The translations under genes were made by a program, and so were the position numbers. 64,000 nt of DNA, taken from positions 1-64,000 of the forward strand of contig JBAYVD010000016.1 in NCBI GenBank assembly GCA_041674745.1. Direction: 5' to 3'. The notes under the pieces are model-generated. The model did not search any database, was not told where the DNA came from, and saw nothing but the letters and a program-made list of their open reading frames with translations. Shown in pieces: positions 41,617 to 51,340 of this stretch (position 1 is its first letter; each line of letters begins with the position of its first letter). The stretch is from UBA2040 sp041674745. GTDB lineage: Bacteria > Bacteroidota > Bacteroidia > Flavobacteriales_D > Crocinitomicaceae.

Positions 41617-44472
41617 ATGGCGAATAGACCAATACGTTTAGGAAAAGCAGCAGGTGAACTCAATGTAGGAATTTCTACATTGGTGGATTTCCTTGATTCC
41701 AAAGGAATAAAAATTGATTCGAATCCAAATACAAAGTTGGAGGGAGATCATTTTGAATTGTTGAGCACAGAGTTTGCTGCAGACTTTTCTTTGAAAGAAA
41801 GAACAAAACAACCTGTGCCTTCTCGTGAAAAAAGGGAAACCATTTCTTTGCGTGATCAGCGGGAAGAAGCGGCTCCAGCAAAAGAAGATTCAAAACCAGT
41901 TGTGGAAGAAGTTGTTCCCACTCCTACACCAGCACCAGCTCCTGAGCCGGAACCAATTGTAGAAACAGTTGTCGAAAAAGCGCCTGAGCCAACACCAACA
42001 CCTGAGCCAACTCCAGAACCTGTTCAAGAAACGGCAAAAGAAGTGGCAAAAGAAGAAGTTGTGGTGGAACAACCCAAAACCGAAGAATCAACTTCTGATT
42101 TGAAAGTGATTGGAAAAATAGATTTGGATGCTATCAATTCCAAAACTCGTCCGAACAAAAAAACACAGGAAGAGAAAAAAGAAGAGAAAGCCGCAGCCGC
42201 TGAAGTTACGAAAAAAGTCATGGCATCTGCTCCAAAACCGGCTGAACCAGTAAAGACTGAGGCACCAAAAGAGGAGCCAAAAGAAATTGAAACCATTCGT
42301 GTAGAATCCAGAAGATTGACGGGTCCTACTGTTTTGGGTAAAATAGAATTACCGGTTGAACGACCGAAAACGTCCAACAAACCGAGCGATGCCGATCGTA
42401 AAAAACGCAAAAGAATTAAAAAACCAGATCCTGCAAAACCAACGCATGCACCCGGTACACCCAATCCAAATGCTGGAAATGGGAACGGACCGCGTGGAGC
42501 CAACGGAGGCGGAGGAGCTGCCAACAAACGATTCGATAAAAATGCCCCAAGAACACCGAAGGCAGAAATTACCGAGAAGGATATTGAAAAAGAAATCAAG
42601 GATACTTTGGCAAGACTTTCCAATAAGGGAGGGAAATCCAAAGCGTCTAAAAACCGTCGAGCGAAACGTGATGTAAATGCACAACGTCGTGAGATGGAAA
42701 TGATGGAACAAGAAGCACAAGAAAGATTCATTAAGCTTTCTGAGTTTGTGACCGTTTCAGAGTTGGCAAGTATGATGAGTGTTCAACCAACTCAAGTCAT
42801 TTCAGCTTGTATGTCATTGGGTATTTTTGCTTCTATCAACCAACGTTTGGATGCCGAAACGATTCAAATTGTAGCGGAAGAATTTGGTTTCCAAACGGAA
42901 TTCGTGAGTGCTGAAGTACAAGATGCCATCACGGTTGTTGAAGACAAAGAAGAAGATTTAGTGGCACGTCCACCAATCATTACGGTGATGGGACACGTCG
43001 ATCACGGTAAAACATCCTTGTTGGATAGAATTCGAAATGAAAACGTAATCGAAGGAGAAGCCGGAGGAATCACGCAGCACATTGGTGCGTATTCTGTGGT
43101 CTTGAAAAACGGACGTCGTTTGACATTCTTGGATACACCAGGTCACGAAGCCTTTACGGCGATGCGTGCTCGTGGTGCACAAGTAACGGATGTTGCCATC
43201 ATTATTGTGGCGGCAGATGATGACGTGATGCCACAAACAAAAGAGGCGATTTCTCATGCGCAAGCTGCAGACGTACCGATGGTATTTGCCATTAATAAAA
43301 TTGATAGACCAGGAGCAAATCCTGACAGAATCCGCGAACAATTGTCAGCCATGAATATCTTGGTGGAAGAATGGGGTGGAAAATACCAATGTCAAGAAAT
43401 TTCAGCCAAACAAGGGTTGAACATCGAAGAATTATTGGAAAAAGTATTGTTGGAAGCAGACGTGTTGGATTTGAAAGCCAATCCAAACAAACGAGCTTTG
43501 GGTACGGTGATCGAATCTTCATTGGACAAAGGAAAAGGATATGTAACCAACATGTTGGTGGAATCTGGAACCTTGCATGTGGGAGATATCGTATTGGTTG
43601 GAAGAAATTTCGGTCGTGTTCGAGCTATGCATGATGAACACGGTGTAATTTTGAAAGAAGCAGGCCCTTCTTGTCCCGTTCAGATTTTGGGTATCAACGG
43701 TGCGCCAAGTGCTGGGGACAAATTCCACATCTTGGAAGACGAGCGTGAGGCGCGTACAATTGCTACGAAAAGAGAACAATTGTACCGTGAACAAGGTTTG
43801 CGTACAACGAAACATATTACGTTGGATGAAATCGGTCGTCGTTTGGCGATTGGCGATTTCAAGGAGTTGAACTTGATCGTGAAAGGTGACGTGGATGGTT
43901 CCATCGAAGCCTTGGCGGATTCCTTGTTGAACTTGTCAACGGAAGAAATTGCCATCCGGGTAGTTCACAAAGGTGTTGGAGCCATCTCCGAGGCCGATGT
44001 CAACTTGGCTTCTGCATCCGATGCAATTATCGTAGGTTTCCAAGTGAGACCGACATTAGGAGCAAGAAAATTGGCCGAACAAGAAGAAATCGATATCCGA
44101 TTGTACTCTGTCATCTACAAAGCAATCGAAGAAATCAAATCGGCGATGGAAGGCATGTTGTCACCAGATATCGAAGAGAAAGTATTGGGTTCTGCCGAAA
44201 TTCGCGAAACATTCGACATCACGAAAGTGGGAACCATTGCAGGATGTTATGTCTTGGATGGAACCATCAAGCGTACGTCAAAAATACGCGTTATCCGCGA
44301 CGGAATTGTCGTTCACACAGGTCATTTGGGCTCGTTAAAACGTTTCAAAGACGACGTGAAAGAAGTGAAAAACAACTACGAATGTGGTTTGAACATTGAT
44401 AAATTCAACGACATCAAAGTGGGTGATATCGTGGAAGCATTCGAAGAGGTGGAAGTTGCACGTAAATTGTAA
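41617..44472 (+). CDS. infB: translation initiation factor IF-2
   Basis: A 951-residue GTPase that delivers fMet-tRNA to the 30S P site and promotes subunit joining. The N-terminal 440 residues comprise a small helical IF2N domain, then a low-complexity Pro/Glu/Lys-rich linker (about 75-300) and a Gly/Lys-rich region. The G domain has G1 GHVDHGKT (459-466), DTPGHE and NKID. Beta-barrel domains II and IV with RDGIVVHTGHLGSLKRFKDDVKEV end the protein. The ATG at 41617 follows AAGGATAC. infB is detached from rimP-nusA here but has a matching leader hairpin. Confidence 0.97.
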   Translation: MANRPIRLGKAAGELNVGISTLVDFLDSKGIKIDSNPNTKLEGDHFELLSTEFAADFSLKERTKQPVPSREKRETISLRDQREEAAPAKEDSKPVVEEVVPTPTPAPAPEPEPIVETVVEKAPEPTPTPEPTPEPVQETAKEVAKEEVVVEQPKTEESTSDLKVIGKIDLDAINSKTRPNKKTQEEKKEEKAAAAEVTKKVMASAPKPAEPVKTEAPKEEPKEIETIRVESRRLTGPTVLGKIELPVERPKTSNKPSDADRKKRKRIKKPDPAKPTHAPGTPNPNAGNGNGPRGANGGGGAANKRFDKNAPRTPKAEITEKDIEKEIKDTLARLSNKGGKSKASKNRRAKRDVNAQRREMEMMEQEAQERFIKLSEFVTVSELASMMSVQPTQVISACMSLGIFASINQRLDAETIQIVAEEFGFQTEFVSAEVQDAITVVEDKEEDLVARPPIITVMGHVDHGKTSLLDRIRNENVIEGEAGGITQHIGAYSVVLKNGRRLTFLDTPGHEAFTAMRARGAQVTDVAIIIVAADDDVMPQTKEAISHAQAADVPMVFAINKIDRPGANPDRIREQLSAMNILVEEWGGKYQCQEISAKQGLNIEELLEKVLLEADVLDLKANPNKRALGTVIESSLDKGKGYVTNMLVESGTLHVGDIVLVGRNFGRVRAMHDEHGVILKEAGPSCPVQILGINGAPSAGDKFHILEDEREARTIATKREQLYREQGLRTTKHITLDEIGRRLAIGDFKELNLIVKGDVDGSIEALADSLLNLSTEEIAIRVVHKGVGAISEADVNLASASDAIIVGFQVRPTLGARKLAEQEEIDIRLYSVIYKAIEEIKSAMEGMLSPDIEEKVLGSAEIRETFDITKVGTIAGCYVLDGTIKRTSKIRVIRDGIVVHTGHLGSLKRFKDDVKEVKNNYECGLNIDKFNDIKVGDIVEAFEEVEVARKL

Positions 44473-44492
44473 GCAATCCTTTAATAGAATTG

Positions 44493-44527
44493 TAAGCCGT
44501 TTTCTTTACGAGAACGGCTTTTTTTAT
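44493..44527 (+). terminator. terminator of infB
   Basis: AAGCCGTT(TTC) / (GAG)AACGGCTT stem and T-run, about 20 nt after the infB stop. Confidence 0.85.
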
Positions 44528-44583
44528 GCATTTTTCGCAATTCAGAATCACGAGAAAGGCGTATCTTGCACGCTTATTTTAGC

Positions 44584-44591
44584 TAACTTTG
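44584..44591 (+). promoter_or_regulatory. TAnnTTTG promoter box of the tatA operon
   Basis: TAACTTTG, exact -7 consensus, 16 nt before the tatA ATG. The nearest TTG (44566-44568) is only 15 bp upstream, shorter than usual. Confidence 0.5.
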
Positions 44592-44607
44592 TGTAAAATT
44601 TTAGATT

Positions 44608-44793
44608 ATGATGATTTTAGGCGTATTCGGTCCTTGGCAGGTAATTGCTATTTTGGTTGTTGCATTGCTTCTTTTTGGAGGTAAAAAAATTCCAGAATTG
44701 ATGAAAGGATTAGGAAAAGGAGTGAAAGAATTCAAAGATGCGACAGCAAAAGATCCATCCGAGGAAGTGTCGAAAGATACAGAGGTAAAATAA
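44608..44793 (+). CDS. tatA: twin-arginine translocase subunit TatA/TatE
   Basis: A 61-residue pore-forming subunit of the Tat pathway, which exports folded proteins with twin-arginine signals. It has one membrane helix (FGPWQVIAILVVALLLFGG), the FGxKKIPELMKGLGKGVKEFK amphipathic helix and a short acidic tail. First of a plus-strand run, 13 nt before gatA. No tatC is in the window. Confidence 0.93.
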   Translation: MMILGVFGPWQVIAILVVALLLFGGKKIPELMKGLGKGVKEFKDATAKDPSEEVSKDTEVK

Positions 44794-44806
44794 CTCTTTT
44801 TTATAC

Positions 44807-46222
44807 ATGTTGAAGAACTACAGCGAAGTAAAAATGGCTTTGGCTGATGGTCTATCTGTGGTAGACATCGTCAAAACCTATCTCAATAGAATTGAAGAAA
44901 ACCGTGATTTGAATGCTTTTTTGGAAGTGTTCGAAGTATCTGCTTTGGAGCAAGCGCAGCGAGTTGATGAGAAAATCAAAAACGGCAATGCGGGTAGACT
45001 GGCCGGAATGGTGATTGGTTTGAAAGACAATATTTGTTACAAAGACCACAAAGTTTCGGCATCCTCCAAAATTCTAGAAGGTTTTACCTCGCTTTACTCC
45101 GCTACGGTAGTAGCAAAATTATTGGCGGAAGATGCGGTGATTATTGGCCGACTGAATTGCGATGAATTTGCGATGGGTTCTTCCAATGAAAATTCAGCAT
45201 TCGGTCCAGTAAAAAACCCGATTAATAAAAGTTTGGTTCCTGGTGGCTCTTCTGGAGGTTCAGCGGCTGCAGTTGCGGCAGGTTTGTGCACAGTAGCTTT
45301 GGGAAGCGATACAGGTGGTTCGATTCGTCAACCAGCATCGTTTACTGGAACGTTTGGTATGAAACCAACCTACGGTCGAATCAGTCGTTTTGGATTGATT
45401 GCTTACGCTTCGTCGTTCGATCAAATCGGACCGTTTACCAATTCATTGGAAGACAATGCGCTTCTTTTGGAAATAATGGCTGGAAAAGATGAAAACGATG
45501 GAACTTCCTCTTCAAAATCGGTTGCAGACTATACCAATTTTGAAAACACAGGAAAAAAGAAAATTGCTGTTATTTCTGAATGTTTGAACCACGAAGGACT
45601 CGATCCTGCAGTGAAAAAACAATTGGATTCAACAATTGAACAATTGAAAGCAGCCGGTCACGAAGTACAACAGGTGAGTTTTCCGTATTTGGATTACATG
45701 GTGCCCACGTATTATGTGTTGACAACAGCAGAAGCTTCGTCCAACTTATCCCGTTTCGATGGGGTTCACTACGGACACAGAAGTCAAGTGGCAGTTGGTG
45801 TTGAAGAAACGTATAAAAAATCACGTTCGGAAGGATTTGGTCCGGAAGTACAGCGCAGAATAATGGCAGGAACTTTCGTTTTGTCACATGGTTATTACGA
45901 TGCGTTCTATACCAAAGGTCAAAAAGTGAGAGCGGTTCTGAAAAGAAGAACAGACGAAATTTTGGCAGATGTAGATTTTATCTTGACGCCTACGACACCT
46001 GCGGCTGCTTTTCCGTTGAATGGTGTGAAAGACCCGATACAAATGTATTTGCAAGATATCTTTACCGTACATGCGAACTTGACGGGGAATCCAGCTATTT
46101 CGCTTCCTATTGGAAAAAATGCAGAAGGATTGCCATTTGGTATCCAAATCATGGCGCGAAACTTCGAAGAAAAAGAAATGTACGGTTTTTGTAATGAATT
46201 GCTAGAATTAGCACAAAAATAG
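44807..46222 (+). CDS. gatA: aspartyl/glutamyl-tRNA amidotransferase subunit A (GatA)
   Basis: A 471-residue amidase that releases ammonia from glutamine for conversion of Glu-tRNA(Gln) or Asp-tRNA(Asn). The Ser-cisSer-Lys catalytic set is present: Lys73 (GLKDNI), Ser148 in VPGGSSGGSAAAV and Ser172 in GSDTGGSIRQPA. Its partners gatB and gatC are not in this window. It follows tatA and precedes a lytic transglycosylase gene by 3 nt. Confidence 0.95.
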   Translation: MLKNYSEVKMALADGLSVVDIVKTYLNRIEENRDLNAFLEVFEVSALEQAQRVDEKIKNGNAGRLAGMVIGLKDNICYKDHKVSASSKILEGFTSLYSATVVAKLLAEDAVIIGRLNCDEFAMGSSNENSAFGPVKNPINKSLVPGGSSGGSAAAVAAGLCTVALGSDTGGSIRQPASFTGTFGMKPTYGRISRFGLIAYASSFDQIGPFTNSLEDNALLLEIMAGKDENDGTSSSKSVADYTNFENTGKKKIAVISECLNHEGLDPAVKKQLDSTIEQLKAAGHEVQQVSFPYLDYMVPTYYVLTTAEASSNLSRFDGVHYGHRSQVAVGVEETYKKSRSEGFGPEVQRRIMAGTFVLSHGYYDAFYTKGQKVRAVLKRRTDEILADVDFILTPTTPAAAFPLNGVKDPIQMYLQDIFTVHANLTGNPAISLPIGKNAEGLPFGIQIMARNFEEKEMYGFCNELLELAQK

Positions 46223-46225
46223 AGA

Positions 46226-47686
46226 ATGAAGAAAGCAATCATCGCCTTTTTAATAGGAATCAGTTTCAACGCGGCAGCGCAAGTTACCGTTAGCCCCGAA
46301 GGTGAGCGATTTGTTTCGATGGTAGAACAAAGTTTAAACGCTTTTTATGCAGAATATGCAAATGGGACCAACTACGATTCCATCATGAAGGCACTGAATT
46401 ACGAAGCCAACGAAATTCCTGAATTTTCAGACGAAGTATATTGCCAGCGATTGGCTTTACTAGACAACATGAGTCCGTTTGAGTTTGCTTGCAATGCCCC
46501 TTCTTTGTCGATTGTCAAATATTTTGTGGCCAATCGACGCAACTTTGCGCGGGTGGTTTTGGGCAGAAGTGCTTTGTATTTCGATTTGTTTGAAGAAACA
46601 TTGGCGAAATACGATATGCCCGTTGAACTGAAATATTTGGCGGTAATTGAAAGTGGATTGCGACCGCAAGTGAAATCGAGAGCGGGAGCTTTGGGTTTGT
46701 GGCAATTCATGTACCGCACAGGTTTGTATTATGGATTGAATGAAAACTCCTACATCGACGAACGAATGGATCCCGTTTTGGCAACCGATGCGGCTTGTCG
46801 TTATTTGAAAAAACTCTACGAGATTTATAACGATTGGAACATGGCGCTGGCAGCATACAACGCTGGACCAGGGAATGTGAACAAAGCCATTCGACGTTCT
46901 GGAGGAAAAACAACTTATTGGGAAGTGCGTCCTTTTTTACCGAGAGAAACACAAGGATATGTTCCTAATTTCATTGGAGCGGCTTATTTATTGACCTACC
47001 ACAAAGAACACAATATTGTTCCTTTTCCCGCGAAAATTCACAATGCCCAACTCGATACGCTTTGTTTGAAAAATGGCGTTCGAATGGAGAGAATTACGGA
47101 ATTGACAGGCTGGGATTTGGATGAAATCAAAGCCTTGAATCCAATTTACAAAACCAATTACATTCCAAAAACAGATCCGCCACAGTGCATTACAGGACCG
47201 ATGATTGAGATCGGAAAAATTATCCCAATTGAGGACCAATTGTATGCCCCAGTAAAAGTAGAAGAACCAGTATTGGATTCCACTGCTTTGTTGGATTCTA
47301 CAACTGCTGTAGTAGAAGAAAATGGACCGGTCGTGCCGGCCGTGAAAGTGGTTGACGAAGGAAAAGTAATTTTACATACCGTTCGACGAGGGGAATCACT
47401 GAATAGCATTGCCCAAGAATATGGCGTAACCATTGCCGATATTCAAAGTTGGAACAATCTTACTGGAACTAGGCTAAACGCAGGACAACGATTGAAAATC
47501 GGAGGTAAAGCGGGTGCAGCACCTGTGAAACCAAAACCGGTAGTAAAAACGTACACAGTTCGTTCCGGTGATACTTTCTCAAAAATTGCCCAACGCCATG
47601 GATTGACGCAAACGCAATTGAAAAGATTGAATCCAGGCGTGAATGTGAGTCGTTTGGATATTGGTCAAAAATTACGCGTTAAATAA
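46226..47686 (+). CDS. membrane-bound lytic transglycosylase (MltD-like) with two LysM domains
   Basis: A 486-residue periplasmic or outer-membrane enzyme that cleaves peptidoglycan glycan strands to anhydro-muropeptides. Signal peptide MKKAIIAFLIGISFNAAAQ; SLT domain (about 125-260) with catalytic Glu142 in VIESGLRP, followed by GALGLWQFM and AYNAGPGNVNKAI. Two LysM peptidoglycan-binding modules end the protein (about 385-430, HTVRRGESLNSIAQEYG; about 441-486, YTVRSGDTFSKIAQRHG). It overlaps no gene but ends 7 nt before the DUF4837 start. Confidence 0.94.
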   Translation: MKKAIIAFLIGISFNAAAQVTVSPEGERFVSMVEQSLNAFYAEYANGTNYDSIMKALNYEANEIPEFSDEVYCQRLALLDNMSPFEFACNAPSLSIVKYFVANRRNFARVVLGRSALYFDLFEETLAKYDMPVELKYLAVIESGLRPQVKSRAGALGLWQFMYRTGLYYGLNENSYIDERMDPVLATDAACRYLKKLYEIYNDWNMALAAYNAGPGNVNKAIRRSGGKTTYWEVRPFLPRETQGYVPNFIGAAYLLTYHKEHNIVPFPAKIHNAQLDTLCLKNGVRMERITELTGWDLDEIKALNPIYKTNYIPKTDPPQCITGPMIEIGKIIPIEDQLYAPVKVEEPVLDSTALLDSTTAVVEENGPVVPAVKVVDEGKVILHTVRRGESLNSIAQEYGVTIADIQSWNNLTGTRLNAGQRLKIGGKAGAAPVKPKPVVKTYTVRSGDTFSKIAQRHGLTQTQLKRLNPGVNVSRLDIGQKLRVK

Positions 47687-47693
47687 TTGGAGT

Positions 47694-48758
47694 ATGAAAG
47701 CAGGATTCATCTCACTTCTGGCTATGGTTTTCGCTTTGAATTCATGCGATTTTGATTCGAAATTGTATCAACCAGCGGGTATTGCTGTAACGGGAAAAGT
47801 GGGTGAGATTTTGGTCGTTTGTGATCAAGATCTTTGGGATTCTGAAATAAAACAGATGCTCGATTCAAATTTAACGCAGTTCATCATGCCGTATTTTCCG
47901 GATGTGGCAACCTTTGATTTGATTCACAAAACACCGGCTCATTTTACCGAAGGTGTAAAACGATACCGAAATACACTTTTTCTTTCCATTGATCCAAAAT
48001 TATCGGGCGACAAAGGAAAGATTGAAAAACGAATCGGTGTCTGGGCAACCGACCAATTGGTGATTGAGGTAATCGGTAAGGATTACAATCAGTTGGTGGA
48101 AACGTGCAAATATGGATTGAGAAATGTGCACGAGGAGTTTGATACCATGGAATGGGAGCGAATTCTCAAATATTACAAGCAGACACCCAACGGAAGCATC
48201 GATCAGGCGCTGAAAAAGAATTTTGGTATTAAAATGGCGTTGCCAGATGCAGCGAAATTGGTCACTAGCCGAACGAATTTTTTCAGAATTGAATTTCCAA
48301 GTGCTGCACGTCCAATCGAATTCGTTGGGTCAGGTCAACAAGACGCTGGAACCATTTTTTCGGGATTGACAGTTTATCAATACGATTATACAGATTCTTC
48401 TCAATTTTCGATGGAGAGCTTATTACAAGCCCGCGATACCATGTTGAAATACAATGTTCCTTATTCGTATGAAGGGATGTACATGGGCACGCAATATACA
48501 AAAATGGTCTATCCTGAAGGAAATCCTTCCATCAACCAAAGTGGAAAATTGAAAGTATTCGAAATGCGCGGCATGTTTGTGTTCACCGGCTTGGGCAAAC
48601 ACGGACCTGGCGGTTGTTTTTGGTCCTATCATTTTATTCAACCGAAAACCAAGAAATTGGTATGCGTAAGCGGTTACGTAGATGCGCCTTCAACCGCTTC
48701 TTGGACACAACCGCTGCGAGAGGTGGAAGCCATTCTTAAAAGTGTAGAAATCGATTAA
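47694..48758 (+). CDS. DUF4837-family lipoprotein
   Basis: A 354-residue lipoprotein: signal MKAGFISLLAMVFALNSC with the lipidated Cys18. The mature part has VTGKVGEILVVCDQDLWD and a Trp/Tyr-rich C-terminal half (WSYHFIQ, LVCVSGYVDAP), features of the Bacteroidota DUF4837 family. No function is known. ATG 47694 follows GGAGT, a fitting ribosome binding site, and begins the lipoprotein signal; the frame upstream overlaps the transglycosylase gene. Its stop is 1 nt before the glycosyltransferase gene. Confidence 0.88.
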   Translation: MKAGFISLLAMVFALNSCDFDSKLYQPAGIAVTGKVGEILVVCDQDLWDSEIKQMLDSNLTQFIMPYFPDVATFDLIHKTPAHFTEGVKRYRNTLFLSIDPKLSGDKGKIEKRIGVWATDQLVIEVIGKDYNQLVETCKYGLRNVHEEFDTMEWERILKYYKQTPNGSIDQALKKNFGIKMALPDAAKLVTSRTNFFRIEFPSAARPIEFVGSGQQDAGTIFSGLTVYQYDYTDSSQFSMESLLQARDTMLKYNVPYSYEGMYMGTQYTKMVYPEGNPSINQSGKLKVFEMRGMFVFTGLGKHGPGGCFWSYHFIQPKTKKLVCVSGYVDAPSTASWTQPLREVEAILKSVEID

Positions 48759-48759
48759 T

Positions 48760-49524
48760 ATGGCGAGTAAACTTTCGGCTGTTATTATCACCTTGAACGA
48801 AGAAAGAAACATTGGTCGCTGTCTATTGTCATTGAAAGGAATTGCAGATGAAATCGTTGTTTTGGATGCCTTTTCCTCCGATAAAACCCTTCAAATTTGT
48901 CAAGAATTAGGCGCCTGCGTGGAACAGCGTGCCTGGCAAGGATATTCCGACTCAAAAAATTACTTGAATTCACTCGCTTCGAATGAGTATATATTTTCTA
49001 TTGATGCCGACGAGGCAGTCGACGAGTCATTGAAAAAAGCTCTTTTGGTCGAAAAAGAAAAAGGTTTTCAAGGTGTCTATTCCGTTAATCGTATGACCAA
49101 TTATTTAGGCCAATGGATTAGACATTCGGGTTGGTATCCAGATGTAAAAACGAGAATTTTCCCAAAAGAAGGAAGCAAATGGGAAGGGGCTCATGTGCAT
49201 GAAACACTCAGTTTTTCAAAAGGGTTGAAAACAACCTTGTTGTCGGGTCATTTGGAGCACTATTCCTATTATTCGTTTGAAGATCATCGTGCCAGAGCCG
49301 ACAAATATTCACTGTTAACCGCAAGAAAACATTTTGAAGCAGGTAAAAATGCTTCCTTCCTAAAACCCTACCTTAGTGCTTTGGGTCGATTTTTCGGCAT
49401 GTACGTCGTAAAAAAAGGATTTTTGGATGGAAAAATGGGGTTTCACATTGCGCGCATTAGTGCCTTGTCGAATGTGGTGAAATACCAAGAAGTAAGAAGA
49501 TTGAATCGTGAGCAAAAAGATTGA
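48760..49524 (+). CDS. family 2 glycosyltransferase (WaaE/KdtX-like)
   Basis: A 254-residue GT-A fold enzyme that transfers a sugar from a nucleotide donor, probably to lipooligosaccharide core. It begins LSAVIITLNEERNIGRCL, has the DxD-type metal site in SIDADEAVDES (about residue 83) and the RHSGWYPDVKTRIFPKEGSKWEGAHVHE segment typical of WaaE-like transferases. Its 3' end overlaps the next glycosyltransferase gene by 17 nt, so the two are translated together. Confidence 0.9.
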   Translation: MASKLSAVIITLNEERNIGRCLLSLKGIADEIVVLDAFSSDKTLQICQELGACVEQRAWQGYSDSKNYLNSLASNEYIFSIDADEAVDESLKKALLVEKEKGFQGVYSVNRMTNYLGQWIRHSGWYPDVKTRIFPKEGSKWEGAHVHETLSFSKGLKTTLLSGHLEHYSYYSFEDHRARADKYSLLTARKHFEAGKNASFLKPYLSALGRFFGMYVVKKGFLDGKMGFHIARISALSNVVKYQEVRRLNREQKD

Positions 49525-50527
49525 CATAGCGAAGGGCACGGTGATTATTTCCCGAACGGACAGTATCGGTGATGTACTCTTGACATTACCGATTTGTGCT
49601 GCACTCAAGCGGGATTTTCCCCACTTGAAAATAGTTTTTCTGGCAAGTAATTATACGATTCCAGTCGTTCAACACTGTTTGGCAGTGGATGAAATTATCA
49701 ACGCAACGGATTTGCTGAAGCTTCCATTGGAAGATCAACTGTCGCGATTGAAGTCTATAAAAGCAGATGCCATTGTACATGTCTTTCCAAACAAAGCAAT
49801 TGCCCAACTGGCGAAAAAAGCAAAAATCCCACATCGCATTGGGACTTCTCACCGCCTGTTTCATTTTTTGACGTGCAATCACCGTGTTGATTTTACACGG
49901 AAAAACTCAGTCTTTCATGAAGCACAATTGAATTTTCACTTGTTGGAGCCGTTGGGATATGCTGAATTACCGTCTTTCGAATCTCTGAACGATACGCTGA
50001 CGTATTTCAAAGCCAGCCCGAAAGATATTCCTTTGCCGTTTCAAAACAACTTAAAAAAAATCATTTTACACGCCAAATCACAAGGAAGTGCGGTAGAATG
50101 GCCGATTGAAAAATACAACGAATTAGCCAAGAAATTAGTCGAAAAGGATTTTGCGGTGTACTTCACAGGAACCGAAAAGGAAGGTCTCGCGATTCGACAA
50201 GGAATTGAATTTGACGGAAATTGTTACGATACAACAGGTCAATTTTCCTTAGAGGAATTGATTTCTTTCATCGACCAATCGGATTTTTTGGTCGCTTGTT
50301 CAACAGGACCCTTGCACATTGCCGGAAGCTTGAATAAAAATTGCATTGGCCTTTTTACGCCTAAGAAACCGATGCATCCTGGTCGATGGAAACCATTGGG
50401 AAAAAACAGCGCGACAATCACAGCACGGGAAGATTGTCCACACGCAAGCAAGGAATCGTGCACCTGCCTTTCTGAAATTTCTGTTGACGAAGTATTTCAC
50501 TTAATTCTAGAAAAATTAAAACGCTAA
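49508..50527 (+). CDS. family 9 glycosyltransferase (heptosyltransferase-like)
   Basis: A 339-residue GT-B enzyme of the heptosyltransferase family, likely adding a sugar to the lipopolysaccharide core from an ADP-sugar. It starts with GTG (49508), then VIISRTDSIGDVLLTLPICAALK, the GT9 N-terminal signature, and carries the C-terminal donor-site region DQSDFLVACSTGPLHIAGSLNKNCIGLF. The WaaE-like gene before it and a UbiA-like gene 5 nt after it form a compact group. The exact sugar is unknown. Confidence 0.9.
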   Translation: MSKKIDIAKGTVIISRTDSIGDVLLTLPICAALKRDFPHLKIVFLASNYTIPVVQHCLAVDEIINATDLLKLPLEDQLSRLKSIKADAIVHVFPNKAIAQLAKKAKIPHRIGTSHRLFHFLTCNHRVDFTRKNSVFHEAQLNFHLLEPLGYAELPSFESLNDTLTYFKASPKDIPLPFQNNLKKIILHAKSQGSAVEWPIEKYNELAKKLVEKDFAVYFTGTEKEGLAIRQGIEFDGNCYDTTGQFSLEELISFIDQSDFLVACSTGPLHIAGSLNKNCIGLFTPKKPMHPGRWKPLGKNSATITAREDCPHASKESCTCLSEISVDEVFHLILEKLKR

Positions 50528-50532
50528 ACTAT

Positions 50533-51330
50533 TTGGTTTACAGCAATATCTGGGTGAGTTTTTGCGCAGCCATCTATTCGTATGGATTTTCTCGCTTCGT
50601 ACATGCAGAGTCTGATTTTTGGCTTATTTTTTCAGGAACGTTGAGCGTTTATTTGGGTCATCGCCTCTACAAGGTGAAAACCAATCAAATTGTTATCGAG
50701 AGCAACCGAATCAAATGGATGAAATCAAATGAAACGGCGGTGCGCGTCTTGCTTTTCTTTTCAATTATAGCCGCTTTTGTATTGGGAATAAAATATTGTT
50801 TAGAACAACCGTTGATTATTTTGCCAGGAAATTTGGCCATTTTAATCGCCACTTTTTATGTTGTTCGCGTGCGAAACAAAAATTTAAGAGAGTTGCCGTA
50901 TGCCAAAGTTTTTTGGGTTACTATTGTTTATTGGTTAATTGTGATATGCCTGTCAAGTTTCAATTCCTCAAAAGATTTACGCTATTTTGGAGATGGCCTT
51001 TACTTGGCACAATTCATATATATTTTCGCCATTGCGCTTCTTTTTGATATTCCAGATGTAGCCATTGATTCTCCCGCTCAAAAAACAATTCCACAACTGT
51101 TGGGCGAGAAACGAAGTATTCTTTTGTCTGCTTTTTTGGTATCGATTGTTCTGGTTTATCAGGTATCTGCCTTTGAGGTGAATTGGAAATTATTCGTCTT
51201 ATTTACTTGTTTGATTTTATTCTATTGGGGACTTCTTCTATCCAAACAAAAGGAGTTTTATTTGTCCTTCTTTGGTGAAGCCATCCTGGGAATGATGGGG
51301 ATTTATTATCTTGTTTGTACAACGGTTTAA
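50533..51330 (+). CDS. UbiA-like membrane prenyltransferase homologue
   Basis: A 265-residue membrane protein with about seven or eight hydrophobic helices. The segment LLFDIPDVAIDSPAQKTIPQLLG (residues about 172-194) resembles the second Asp-rich motif of UbiA-type prenyltransferases (DxxDxxxD...KTxPxxLG). The first Asp-rich motif near the N terminus is not clear (HRLYKVKTNQ follows helix 2), so activity as a classic prenyltransferase is uncertain. TTG at 50533 is the best start; no ATG or GTG fits before the first helix. It is co-transcribed with the two glycosyltransferases and a thioesterase. Confidence 0.65.
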   Translation: MVYSNIWVSFCAAIYSYGFSRFVHAESDFWLIFSGTLSVYLGHRLYKVKTNQIVIESNRIKWMKSNETAVRVLLFFSIIAAFVLGIKYCLEQPLIILPGNLAILIATFYVVRVRNKNLRELPYAKVFWVTIVYWLIVICLSSFNSSKDLRYFGDGLYLAQFIYIFAIALLFDIPDVAIDSPAQKTIPQLLGEKRSILLSAFLVSIVLVYQVSAFEVNWKLFVLFTCLILFYWGLLLSKQKEFYLSFFGEAILGMMGIYYLVCTTV

Positions 51331-51340
51331 TTATTTGAAA

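Noticed and set aside
42024..42731. 235-codon open frame on the minus strand inside infB
   Set aside because: It is a shadow of the Pro/Glu/Lys-rich linker of IF-2; skewed codons there leave the opposite strand free of stops. No start context or homology.
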